Part shown: positions 1 through 5,624 of the stretch, piece after piece
How positions within the stretch are numbered: position 1 is the first letter of the stretch
Layout: every line of letters begins with the position of its first letter
Program-made: the position numbers and the translations under genes
Notes under the pieces: generated by a model
The model's input: only the letters and a program-made list of their open reading frames with translations
Told to the model about the DNA's origin: nothing
The model's database searches: none
NCBI GenBank assembly: GCA_937926325.1
Contig: CALAZQ010000264.1
Coordinates: forward strand, 1-5,624
From: an uncultured Planctomycetaceae bacterium
GTDB taxonomy: Bacteria; Planctomycetota; Planctomycetia; Pirellulales; UBA1268
Direction: 5' to 3'
Length of the DNA: 5,624 bases

Positions 1-413
1 GGCCGTCTGCCCACGGTCCGATCCGCCGGTTGTGGGGGCGCCGGCACAAGGCCCACATCCGGTTCACGCTCGCGGTCGGTCCCAGCCACCCGAACGGGCG
101 ACACCACGCCGTCGAACGGCTCGAAGGGTCCCGGCGGATCGAAATCGGGTCCGGAGAGCGGCGATTGCGGTCCGCCCATCTCCCTGCCGGTCTGATCCAG
201 CGGGCCCGGGCGGTCGCGATCGCCGGCGCGTGCCAGTCCCCCGGTGATCCAGTTCCTCAGCCGACGCCAGTACACTCCGATGCTCCGCTGGTATCCCGAT
301 TGCAGTTGCGCCCCTCTGGCACTGCGCACCTCCTGCCAGCGAAAGAACGCATACAGGGCGGCAATCGCGACAATGCCCAACAACAACAGTATCCAACGCA
401 ACATATCCATCAT
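1..413 (-). CDS. zipA: ZipA-like cell-division protein, N-terminal part (gene runs off the window start)
   Basis: Reading the minus strand from ATG at 413, the frame stays open for 137 codons to the window edge, so the C-terminus is missing. The product starts MMDMLRWILLLLGIVAIAAL. It has one membrane helix at about residues 5-24, then a short basic stretch, then a Pro/Gly/Asp-rich low-complexity region. This is the ZipA layout: an N-terminal inner-membrane anchor, a charged segment and a proline-rich linker, with the FtsZ-binding domain at the C-terminus, here outside the window. ZipA tethers FtsZ to the membrane in the division ring. The gene lies 40 bases downstream of smc on the same strand, the usual gammaproteobacterial order (smc-zipA-ligA). 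An AAGGG ribosome-binding site ends about 10 bases before the first ATG, which favours 413 over in-frame ATGs at 410 and 404. The call rests on architecture and synteny, because the diagnostic domain is not visible. Confidence 0.75.
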   Translation of the reverse strand, partial: MMDMLRWILLLLGIVAIAALYAFFRWQEVRSARGAQLQSGYQRSIGVYWRRLRNWITGGLARAGDRDRPGPLDQTGREMGGPQSPLSGPDFDPPGPFEPFDGVVSPVRVAGTDREREPDVGLVPAPPQPADRTVGRR

Positions 414-453
414 CGAGTCCAAACCCTTCGCTTGCACATCCGTGATTGGTTGA

Positions 454-1188
454 TCAGGCCTCAGCCAGCTCCGCCGCAGCCGCGACATCCACACTCACCA
501 GGCGGGACACACCGGATTCCCGCATGGTCACGCCGAGCAGATGCCCAGCCATCGCCATGGTCGTCTTGTTATGGGTGATCACGATGAACTGAACGCGTTC
601 CGCCATGCTTTCGACGAGCGCGCAGAAGCGACCCACATTGGCTTCGTCCAACGGCGCATCCACCTCGTCCAGCATACAGAAAGGCGCGGGATTCAGCGCG
701 AATATGGCAAACACCAGCCCCACGGCGGTCAGCGCCTTCTCACCGCCCGACAGGAGCTGGATCCGGGTGACACGCTTGCCGGGCGGCCGCGCCATGATGC
801 GCACACCGGTCTCCAGCAAATCCTCACCGGTGAGTTCGAGGTACGCATCACCACCCCCGAACAGCTTCGGGTAGGTCTCCTTCAAGCCTGCATTGACCTG
901 ATCGAAGGTTTCCCGAAACCGGGTGCGCGTGTCACGGTCAATCCGTGTCATCGCCTGTTCCAGGGTCGCCAGTGCGTCCTCAAGATCGGCGATCTGGCCG
1001 TCGAGATAGCCCTTCCGCCCGGCCAGCTCGTCATGTTCCTCGATCGCTGCGAGGTTGATCGGCCCCAGGCGGTCGATGCGCTGCTCCAGATCCTGCACCC
1101 GCATCTGCCAGGCCGGCTCCTCCGCTCCATGCGGTATCGCCGCCAGTGCTGCTTCCGGCTCCAGGTCGAGGGCCTGCAACTGCTCTAC
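454..1188 (-). CDS. smc: Chromosome segregation protein SMC, C-terminal part (5' end lost at the junction)
   Basis: This is the C-terminal ATPase half of SMC, the DNA-organising ATPase of the SMC-ScpAB condensin. Counting from the TTG codon at 1179, the end of the coiled coil includes the family motif [16 protein letters not shown] (residues 37-52). The ABC signature LSGGEK is at 143-148, Walker B with D-loop ([15 protein letters not shown]) at 167-181, and the switch histidine in ITHNKTT at 201-207. The stop is TGA at 456-454. Full SMC is about 1,150-1,200 residues, so the N-terminal head with Walker A, the hinge and most of the coiled coil are absent. The frame stays open upstream to a TGA at 1281-1279, but residues beyond about 1,190 do not look like SMC, so 1179 is not a real start. 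The upper boundary is approximate (about 1180-1200). The motif style and the zipA-like neighbour point to Gammaproteobacteria. Confidence 0.94.
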   Translation of the reverse strand, partial: VEQLQALDLEPEAALAAIPHGAEEPAWQMRVQDLEQRIDRLGPINLAAIEEHDELAGRKGYLDGQIADLEDALATLEQAMTRIDRDTRTRFRETFDQVNAGLKETYPKLFGGGDAYLELTGEDLLETGVRIMARPPGKRVTRIQLLSGGEKALTAVGLVFAIFALNPAPFCMLDEVDAPLDEANVGRFCALVESMAERVQFIVITHNKTTMAMAGHLLGVTMRESGVSRLVSVDVAAAAELAEA

Positions 1189-1695
1189 CGGGTTGGTTCC
1201 TTTGAGGGCAACTACCTCAAGGGCATGGTCTTCATGTGGCTGAAACTGGTCACGATCGCCGCCGTCGGGGTCGCTGCCTCAACTTACCTCGGCTTTCCGG
1301 TCGCCACACTGCTGTCACTGATGGTCTTTCTGGCGGCGGTCGGCAGCAGTTTTCTCGGGGATGCCGTCGATTTTTATACCGGCCTCGATTTTGAAACCGC
1401 CACCTTGGCCGACATGGCCCGGCTGCGATTCATCGTGTTCCGAGATTTTCTCAACGACGGCGATTACTGGGGCTGCGTGAAGGTCATCCTGGCGATCTTC
1501 GGTGAACTATTCCTGGCAGTCATTCCATCGTTCAACCGGTTTGATGGCGTCACCAGCATCGCCACCGGCCAAGCTGTCAGCGGCCGCTCGCTGGCCGAGT
1601 GTGTCCTGCGGCTCGGGTTCGTGGCCCCGCTGGCCATTGGCCTGCTCGGCTGGGTCGTCTTCGAACGCCGCGATCTCGTGCGATCCAACAGCTGA
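1189..1695 (+). CDS. ABC-2-type permease-like membrane protein, C-terminal part (5' end lost at the junction)
   Basis: About 168 residues remain, ending at TGA 1693-1695. The coherent part begins near [15 protein letters not shown] (about 1204-1248). Hydrophobic stretches around [47 protein letters not shown] and [17 protein letters not shown] suggest three or four membrane helices. The sequence [16 protein letters not shown] before the last helix, and the terminal [10 protein letters not shown], resemble the C-terminal ends of ABC-2-type permeases (export or envelope transport); this is family resemblance only. The same frame is open back to 541, but there it reads antisense through smc and is not genuine, so no start codon for this gene lies in the window. 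An ATP-binding partner would be expected upstream and is not present. The next gene starts 63 bases downstream on the same strand, suggesting co-transcription. The 5' boundary is approximate, and the substrate cannot be inferred. Confidence 0.65.
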   Translation, partial: RVGSFEGNYLKGMVFMWLKLVTIAAVGVAASTYLGFPVATLLSLMVFLAAVGSSFLGDAVDFYTGLDFETATLADMARLRFIVFRDFLNDGDYWGCVKVILAIFGELFLAVIPSFNRFDGVTSIATGQAVSGRSLAECVLRLGFVAPLAIGLLGWVVFERRDLVRSNS

Positions 1696-1758
1696 CCACG
1701 GCCACTCACGGAATCCCCGTTCCCAATCAGTTCGTCCACCAACGCCCAGCTCTTCCCA

Positions 1759-3834
1759 ATGGCCACCTCCCTGCTTACGCCTGATCAGCCGGGCCTGAAC
1801 CGACCAAGCCGCAGCGTGGTACAGCCGGTGGCTCCATCGGCTGCCATTCCCGTCAGCAGCGGTGACTGGGTGGTGCAGCTGATCGCCGGGCTGTTGGCCG
1901 TCGTGTTTCTCGTCGGGGCGGGCCTGACAGCACGGGTTATCACCAAGAAGCGGGACGCCAGCCAATTGGTCGTTTCGATGGAAGGGCAACAGGGCATGCC
2001 GCCGCATGTGGCCTTGGCAACGGCAGCACTCGGCACCTTCCGTGGGCTGGCGGTCGATGTGCTCTGGATCCGTGCCGCCGAGTTGCAGAATCTCGGCCAG
2101 TATTTCGAAGCCCAGACCCTCTCGCAGTGGATCACCACGCTGCAGCCGCGCTTCCCACAGGTCTGGGTCTTTCAGGCCCATAATCTCGCCTACAACATTG
2201 CCGCCACGGCAGAGGTGCCGTTGGAACGCTGGAACTGGGTCGATCGAGGCATCGAACTGCTGCGATCTCGGGGGATCCCAATGAACCCCACGGCCCCGCA
2301 GCTGCACGACATGCTGTCGTTTATTTTCCACCACAAGATTGGGGCCAAGGTCGATCGCGAGCACTGGTATTTGAAGGCGCGGCTGACCAGTGAGATGCTG
2401 GAGGTGCTCGGCGACATGGCCGTCGGCAAGTCAACCGCTGAAGCAATCGAGGCCTTTCGGAAGGTGGCAGAGGCTCCTGACTCGCTCGTCGCCCTGCGGG
2501 CGGATTCCCAGGCGGCTGCCACCCTCGACTGGATGCAGCAGTTCGACGCTGAACCCGATGAAGCGTTCCTGCGGATGCTCGGCCGCGTGGTCATGGTCGA
2601 CAGCTCGCTCGACGCTGCCATCCTCTACGGCGGCGGGCTGCCGGAAGGAACCAATCGACCACTGATTGAAGCCCTCCGGGCCGAGCCCGATCGGGCCACG
2701 GCCGTCTTTGAAAAGATCGTCCCCTTCCTGCAGAAGCAGGTGCTTGCCGACCGTTACCGGATGGATGCCCGGCGAATGCTTTCGCTGATGGAGCGGTACG
2801 GCCCGCTCGACTGGCGACACTACGACGCCCATGGCATTTATTGGTCGGAACTTGGCCTTGAGGTCAGTCAGTCGAAGCTACGGCGTGATCAGGTCAATGA
2901 ACTGACTATTCTCCGTACCAGGCTGCACACGATTGCCGACCTCATGCGATCGGGCCGGATTGACTACGACGCGGTTTCTGACCGCATCGACCTTTTGCCC
3001 GACCCCCGGTTCATCGCGTCGTACGAGACCGCCCTGCAGGAAGCCCGCAGCCTGTTTGAATCGGGTGATGGCGTGTCAGCTGCTGACTTTGGCGCTGCGG
3101 AGTTCGCCGACCTGGCCAGGGGCTATGAGCGTTTTCTCAATGAGGCGGTGATCCTCGCCTTCGTCTACGGTGAAGAACAGAAGGCGGCGGAATGCTTCAA
3201 ACGGCTCGTGCTGTTGGCACGGGACCAGGGCAAGGCGGACCAGCCAATCTACCGGGAGTCACTGCCGACCTTCGTCGCTCTGCGAATGGGCGACGTGCTG
3301 AAACTCGACCTCTCCAAGACCCGCGAATTTGTCGATGGCATGCTGCAACGCGCGCTGCTCGATGGCCTGGCCAAGGGCCGGGTCGACGTCTTCGGCAAGT
3401 TCGTCAACATGGCCTTTAAGGTCTACGAAAAGAAATACAACTCACGTGATCCTCAGGCCAAGGTCGTCCTCAAGGGCAATGATATCGGCTCATTCCCCGA
3501 CCTCATGGCCAACAGTTATGTGGGCATGATGACCCTTGGCGATGCCGCCGTGCTGGAGCGGGCCCGCATCTGGGCCTGGACCCCAGATGAGCTCCGCAAA
3601 CGGGTTTGGCCCGAATTGGAAGGAAAGCTCGCCCAGCAGGCGACGGCAGCCGGGCTCGATCCGACCCGGGCCTTCCCTCCTCCCCCTGGGGTCGGTGAAC
3701 CTGAGGATACCTCGGCCGATGGCCAAACCACGATGAAGAAAACGGCGAACGATCTTGAAGATCAGTTCAAAGCCGAGTCAAACCGTTCTCAGGATGGCTC
3801 TGATGCCGCCACCCGTCGGCGGAATGATTCTTAG
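1759..3834 (+). CDS. Membrane-anchored protein of unknown function, planctomycete-type, 691 aa
   Basis: No function is known to me. The product has a cytoplasmic-looking N-terminus of about 35 residues and one hydrophobic helix at about 38-60 (VVQLIAGLLAVVFLVGAG), followed by KKR. The rest is a large, mostly helical soluble region. Two blocks resemble conserved stretches I associate with planctomycete hypothetical proteins: about residues 94-147 (FRGLAVDVLWIRA, then WITTLQPRFPQVWVFQAHNLAYN) and 347-362 (YGPLDWRHYDAHGIYW). Helical spacing such as EEQKAAECFKRLVLLARDQG (472-491) suggests degenerate TPR-like repeats, but I cannot align clean TPR units. The C-terminus (about 638-691) is Pro-rich, then charged and probably disordered. 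No catalytic motif is evident. The start at 1759 has no clear Shine-Dalgarno sequence; it is chosen because it gives a complete N-terminus ahead of the membrane helix. The gene follows the permease fragment by 63 bases and precedes gspF by 135. It could be a scaffold for an envelope complex, but that is inference. Confidence 0.87.
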   Translation: MATSLLTPDQPGLNRPSRSVVQPVAPSAAIPVSSGDWVVQLIAGLLAVVFLVGAGLTARVITKKRDASQLVVSMEGQQGMPPHVALATAALGTFRGLAVDVLWIRAAELQNLGQYFEAQTLSQWITTLQPRFPQVWVFQAHNLAYNIAATAEVPLERWNWVDRGIELLRSRGIPMNPTAPQLHDMLSFIFHHKIGAKVDREHWYLKARLTSEMLEVLGDMAVGKSTAEAIEAFRKVAEAPDSLVALRADSQAAATLDWMQQFDAEPDEAFLRMLGRVVMVDSSLDAAILYGGGLPEGTNRPLIEALRAEPDRATAVFEKIVPFLQKQVLADRYRMDARRMLSLMERYGPLDWRHYDAHGIYWSELGLEVSQSKLRRDQVNELTILRTRLHTIADLMRSGRIDYDAVSDRIDLLPDPRFIASYETALQEARSLFESGDGVSAADFGAAEFADLARGYERFLNEAVILAFVYGEEQKAAECFKRLVLLARDQGKADQPIYRESLPTFVALRMGDVLKLDLSKTREFVDGMLQRALLDGLAKGRVDVFGKFVNMAFKVYEKKYNSRDPQAKVVLKGNDIGSFPDLMANSYVGMMTLGDAAVLERARIWAWTPDELRKRVWPELEGKLAQQATAAGLDPTRAFPPPPGVGEPEDTSADGQTTMKKTANDLEDQFKAESNRSQDGSDAATRRRNDS

Positions 3835-3840
3835 CAGACT
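3832..3840 (+). repeat. TAGCAGACT, first copy, overlapping the stop of the 691-aa gene
   Basis: The nine bases beginning at this TAG stop codon recur exactly at the TAG stop of gspF (5020-5028). The copies diverge immediately afterwards (accgac against gtgagc). This may be chance or a small shared 3'-end element. Confidence 0.35.
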
Positions 3841-3861
3841 ACCGACAACCGGTGGCACCAC

Positions 3862-3883
3862 GGGCTGAACGGACTGCCAGCCC
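3862..3883. repeat. Inverted repeat GGGCTG/CAGCCC downstream of the 691-aa gene
   Basis: Six-base arms at 3862-3867 and 3878-3883 surround a 10-base loop. A competing pairing, TGGCA (3853-3857) with TGCCA (3875-3879), shares the right side. It starts 27 bases after the stop codon and could be a transcript 3'-end hairpin. No T-run follows, so it is not a convincing intrinsic terminator. Confidence 0.35.
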
Positions 3884-3924
3884 ACTAACCAAATCCTCAA
3901 CTCCAGACATTACCTTTCCGGTTC

Positions 3925-3950
3925 CTGCGGCACGGTAAGAGATGCCGCAG
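3925..3950. promoter_or_regulatory. Perfect 8-bp hairpin in the gspF leader
   Basis: CTGCGGCA (3925-3932) and TGCCGCAG (3943-3950) are exact inverted repeats around a 10-base loop (cggtaagaga). The hairpin ends 7 bases before the GGAAG ribosome-binding site of gspF. No T-run follows, so it is unlikely to be a classical intrinsic terminator. It could stabilise the mRNA 5' end, affect ribosome access, or be a protein-binding palindrome. The symmetry is directly visible; any role is inferred. Confidence 0.5.
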
Positions 3951-3957
3951 CCCCTCT

Positions 3958-3962
3958 GGAAG
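3958..3962 (+). promoter_or_regulatory. Ribosome-binding site of gspF (GGAAG)
   Basis: GGAAG lies 7 bases before the ATG at 3970, a normal spacing, and supports that start codon. Neither the 691-aa gene upstream nor gspE downstream has a site with spacing this standard. Confidence 0.65.
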
Positions 3963-3969
3963 ATCATCG

Positions 3970-5022
3970 ATGCTCATTTCACGCATCAGCAACCGGAAAC
4001 TCAGCATCCTCTGCGAGCGGGTCGGTGTCGCCTTTGATGTCGGTCAAGATCCCTATCGAATTTTTGACCGCGAAGCCGGCGATGGTCGGACCAACCATGG
4101 TCGCCATATGAAATCGGTGGCTGATCACGTGCGGCAGGGCTGTTCCCTCACCGAGGCAGTCCACCTGCAAGGGAACTATTTTCCACCAAATTTCAATCGG
4201 TTGATTGATGTTGGTGAACGATCGGGCCGGCTGGAAAAGGTACTCGATCGTATGTCGATCTATTACAAGGACATGGCCGACCTAAGGGATGAGTTCATCA
4301 ACTCGATCACCTGGCCGTTGATTCAGCTGTTTCTCGGGCTGATGGTCATCTCAGTGCTCATCTATGTGCCTTCTGTTCTTTCACCAGAGCAGGCAGAGGT
4401 TGCCGACCTGCTCGGGATCGGGCTCATCGGCCTGAGTGGCCTCGCAACCTTCTGGGCCTGGATTCTCGGCATCGCTGCAGTGTTCGTGGCCCTGTTCCTG
4501 CTCATCCGCAACGGACGGCTCGCCTTTCTCGGCAATCTGTTCACCCGCGTTCCGGTTGTGGGCAGAGCGTTGCTTGCGTTTGACGAAGCTACCTTCATCC
4601 AGTCGCTCTCCCTGGCGATTGAATCGGGTGTCAATGCCTCGACAGCAGTCGCTCTTGCATTCCGCACGTCCTCATCCGCTGCGTTCAAGGCCAAGGCCGA
4701 GCAAGCAGAAGATGCCATCAACCAGGGCCGGGAAATGCACGCTGTGCTGGACGACACCGGTCTATTCTCCAAGGACACCATCGAGGCTGTCCAATTGGGG
4801 GAAGAATCGGGCCGCCTCGCCGAGACGCTCGACAAGCACTACCGAGTGCTGCAGATGAAGGTACGGTTCGCCATGGCGACTTTTACACAGGTCGCCTCTT
4901 CGGCGATTTGGATTGTGATCTCAGCCCTGTTGATCACGATCATTTTCCGGATCTTTACCCGCTATGTCTCTTCGGTGAGTCCTGACGCTGTGCAGAACAT
5001 GTTTAACCGCGGGGCCCCCTAG
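3970..5022 (+). CDS. gspF: GspF-family inner-membrane protein of type II secretion / type IV pilus-like system
   Basis: This is the polytopic platform protein that couples the cytoplasmic GspE-type ATPase to pseudopilin or pilin assembly. The two tandem GspF domains are visible. Domain 1 covers about residues 11-110 and ends in YFPPNFNRLIDVGERSGRLE (70-89). Domain 2 covers about 205-305 and ends in LFSKDTIEAVQLGEESGRLA (265-284). The repeated GE-SGRL signature is diagnostic of the family. Membrane helices lie at about 113-134, 152-179 and 308-330, the usual number. At 350 residues it is shorter than the roughly 400 of classical GspF. Domain 1 is divergent: where classical proteins have hydrophobic residues after a Gly-rich turn, it reads DPYRIFDREA (27-36), a feature I associate with planctomycete GspF-like proteins. 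It precedes gspE by 94 bases, whereas classical operons place E before F. The start is supported by GGAAG at 7 bases. Confidence 0.93.
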   Translation: MLISRISNRKLSILCERVGVAFDVGQDPYRIFDREAGDGRTNHGRHMKSVADHVRQGCSLTEAVHLQGNYFPPNFNRLIDVGERSGRLEKVLDRMSIYYKDMADLRDEFINSITWPLIQLFLGLMVISVLIYVPSVLSPEQAEVADLLGIGLIGLSGLATFWAWILGIAAVFVALFLLIRNGRLAFLGNLFTRVPVVGRALLAFDEATFIQSLSLAIESGVNASTAVALAFRTSSSAAFKAKAEQAEDAINQGREMHAVLDDTGLFSKDTIEAVQLGEESGRLAETLDKHYRVLQMKVRFAMATFTQVASSAIWIVISALLITIIFRIFTRYVSSVSPDAVQNMFNRGAP

Positions 5023-5028
5023 CAGACT
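5020..5028 (+). repeat. TAGCAGACT, second copy, overlapping the gspF stop
   Basis: This is an exact copy of the nine bases at the stop codon of the preceding gene (3832-3840). Its CAGACT part is also the left arm of the repeat cluster in the gspF-gspE gap, so this copy may matter as part of that structure. Confidence 0.35.
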
Positions 5029-5072
5029 GTGAGCAAAGTCTGAATGAGTGTCTGAATCGCTGAGCACAGACT
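5023..5072. repeat. Direct and inverted repeat cluster between gspF and gspE
   Basis: GTCTGAAT occurs twice (5038-5045 and 5050-5057) with a 12-base period. It is flanked by two copies of the complementary word CAGACT (5023-5028 and 5067-5072). AGTCTG (5037-5042) can pair with either CAGACT, and GTCTG (5050-5054) can pair with CAGAC (5067-5071), giving mutually exclusive short hairpins. The tandem, symmetric arrangement could be an operator for a dimeric regulator or a switchable leader structure for gspE. The arms are short (5-6 bp), so it could also be a degenerate terminator region after gspF. Confidence 0.5.
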
Positions 5073-5099
5073 AAACAGTAACACCACACGAGATTATCC

Positions 5100-5113
5100 T
5101 TTTTTTTGGGAGA
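5100..5113 (+). promoter_or_regulatory. T8 run and GGGAGA ribosome-binding site of gspE
   Basis: Eight consecutive T residues (5100-5107) run directly into GGGAGA (5108-5113), upstream of the ATG at 5117. GGGAG is only 4 bases from the start, slightly closer than usual. In mRNA the U-run would be an unstructured stretch beside the ribosome-binding site, which may aid ribosome loading; that role is inferred. No hairpin immediately precedes the T-run, so it is probably not a terminator. Confidence 0.55.
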
Positions 5114-5116
5114 ATC

Positions 5117-5624
5117 ATGGAAGCTACCGCCATGCCGGCCTCGACCACCGCCGCCACCAGCCCAAACGGCCAACCGGCCCAGAAGAAGCAGGTCGATCTG
5201 ACCGCCGAGCGGAACACCATCATCGGCCGCCTCGGACAGCTGCAGCCATCGACCGCTGCTTATGCGTCAGAATTTGTTGATGCCCTGCTCGACTTCGCCC
5301 ATGCGGTTGGGACCAGTGATATTCACCTGCAGCCGACCCGCACTGGGCTCGAGGTAAAATTTCGCAGCAACGGTGTCTTGCAGCTGCTGGGCGTGTTTCC
5401 GCTCGGGGCAAATTCGTCGATCATCTCGCGGCTGAAGGTGCTCTCCGGTCTGCTGACCTATCAATCCGACACGCCTCAGGAAGGCCGGATTGAAACCCCG
5501 CAGCACGGCCGTGAGATCCGCGTCAGCACCTATCCGACACTGCACGGCGAACGGGGTGTTTTGCGGTTCTTTGGCCATGACAAGGAGTTCACAACACTTG
5601 ACGAGCTCGGTAATCGGACTGAAA
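5117..5624 (+). CDS. gspE: GspE/PulE-family secretion ATPase, N-terminal part (gene runs off the window end)
   Basis: Translation from ATG 5117 stays open for 169 codons to the window end. This is the start of the hexameric cytoplasmic ATPase that powers type II secretion or type IV pilus-like assembly, presumably partnering the adjacent GspF. After a low-complexity Ala/Thr/Pro/Gln N-terminus (about 1-30) come the family blocks: SDIHLQP (67-73), SRLKVLSGL (104-112), QEGRI (121-125) and VSTYPTLHGERGVLR (136-150). Walker A, the Asp box, Walker B and the His box lie beyond the window, so catalytic competence cannot be judged. SDIHLQP comes early, whereas in classical GspE it follows a separate N-terminal domain, so that domain is probably missing. 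LLTYQSDTPQEGRI replaces the usual AERR-PQDGRI-type sequence, which I associate with planctomycete members. The start is supported by GGGAGA just upstream; the next in-frame Met (residue 6) has no well-spaced site. The gsp versus pil subfamily is unresolved. Confidence 0.93.
   Translation, partial: MEATAMPASTTAATSPNGQPAQKKQVDLTAERNTIIGRLGQLQPSTAAYASEFVDALLDFAHAVGTSDIHLQPTRTGLEVKFRSNGVLQLLGVFPLGANSSIISRLKVLSGLLTYQSDTPQEGRIETPQHGREIRVSTYPTLHGERGVLRFFGHDKEFTTLDELGNRTE

Noticed and set aside
64..396. Minus-strand frame of 110 codons
   Set aside because: Alternative frame of the zipA-like gene; it lacks the clean membrane anchor seen in the frame starting at 413.
30..578. Open frame of 182 codons on the plus strand
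   Set aside because: Antisense to the zipA-like and smc genes; Arg/Pro/His-rich with no recognisable domain, as expected from a GC-rich shadow frame.
541..1188. First 216 residues of the long plus-strand frame ending at 1695
   Set aside because: Antisense of smc, whose signature, Walker B and switch-histidine motifs are unmistakable on the minus strand.
1696..1758. Regulatory element or small gene between the permease fragment and the 691-aa gene
   Set aside because: Only a 4-bp GGAA/TTCC match and no Shine-Dalgarno sequence; nothing above chance.
1507..2364. Minus-strand frame of 285 codons
   Set aside because: Lies opposite the permease and the 691-aa gene; Gln/Arg/His-rich composition, no domain, and both plus-strand genes show coherent protein features.
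2431..2832. Minus-strand frame of 133 codons
   Set aside because: Antisense shadow inside the 691-aa gene, with no recognisable motif or ribosome-binding context.
3835..3969. Sigma-70-type promoter before gspF
   Set aside because: No pair of -35 and -10 hexamers with acceptable spacing could be seen; planctomycete promoter consensus is too uncertain to call by eye.
4362..4835. Minus-strand frame of 157 codons
   Set aside because: Ser/Arg/Ala-rich antisense of gspF; no domain.
5011..5018. GGGGCCCC palindrome at the end of gspF
   Set aside because: It encodes the last residues of GspF and is a simple GC palindrome with no loop or T-run.
5067..5107. Intrinsic terminator formed by the CAGACT hairpin and T8 run
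   Set aside because: The hairpin arm ends at 5072, almost 30 bases before the T-run, and the stretch between is not self-complementary.
5267..5578. Minus-strand frame of 103 codons
   Set aside because: Antisense of the gspE conserved blocks.

Overview
The window looks like two pieces of unrelated bacterial DNA joined near position 1,190. The left piece (1 to about 1,190) is read on the minus strand. It holds the 3' part of a chromosome-segregation SMC gene, followed by the 5' part of a zipA-like cell-division gene. The smc-zipA order is typical of Gammaproteobacteria, and ZipA is essentially confined to that class.

The right piece (about 1,190 to 5,624) is read entirely on the plus strand and has the style of Planctomycetota. 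In order it carries: the C-terminal part of an ABC-2-type permease-like membrane protein; a 691-residue membrane-anchored protein of unknown function with sequence blocks I associate with planctomycete hypothetical proteins; a complete GspF-family inner-membrane protein; and the N-terminal 169 residues of a GspE/PulE-family secretion ATPase that runs off the window end. The planctomycete assignment rests on recalled family motifs (the FRGLAVDVLWIRA and YGPLDWRHYDAH blocks, a GspF with an atypical first domain, a GspE with a LLTYQSDTPQEGRI stretch), not on a search.

At the join, smc and the permease gene have both lost their 5' ends at the same place and face away from each other. This is what a chimeric clone, a misassembled contig or a very recent rearrangement would produce, so gene neighbourhood should not be interpreted across it. 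Within the right piece the genes are co-directional with gaps of 63, 135 and 94 bases. The last two gaps hold small inverted and direct repeats that may be leader or regulatory structures for gspF and gspE. GspF and GspE would work together: the cytoplasmic ATPase powers pseudopilus or pilus assembly through the GspF platform. The upstream permease and 691-residue protein are probably a separate envelope function.

There is no gene-free stretch over 300 bases. I saw no tRNA, rRNA, CRISPR array, insertion sequence or attachment site.
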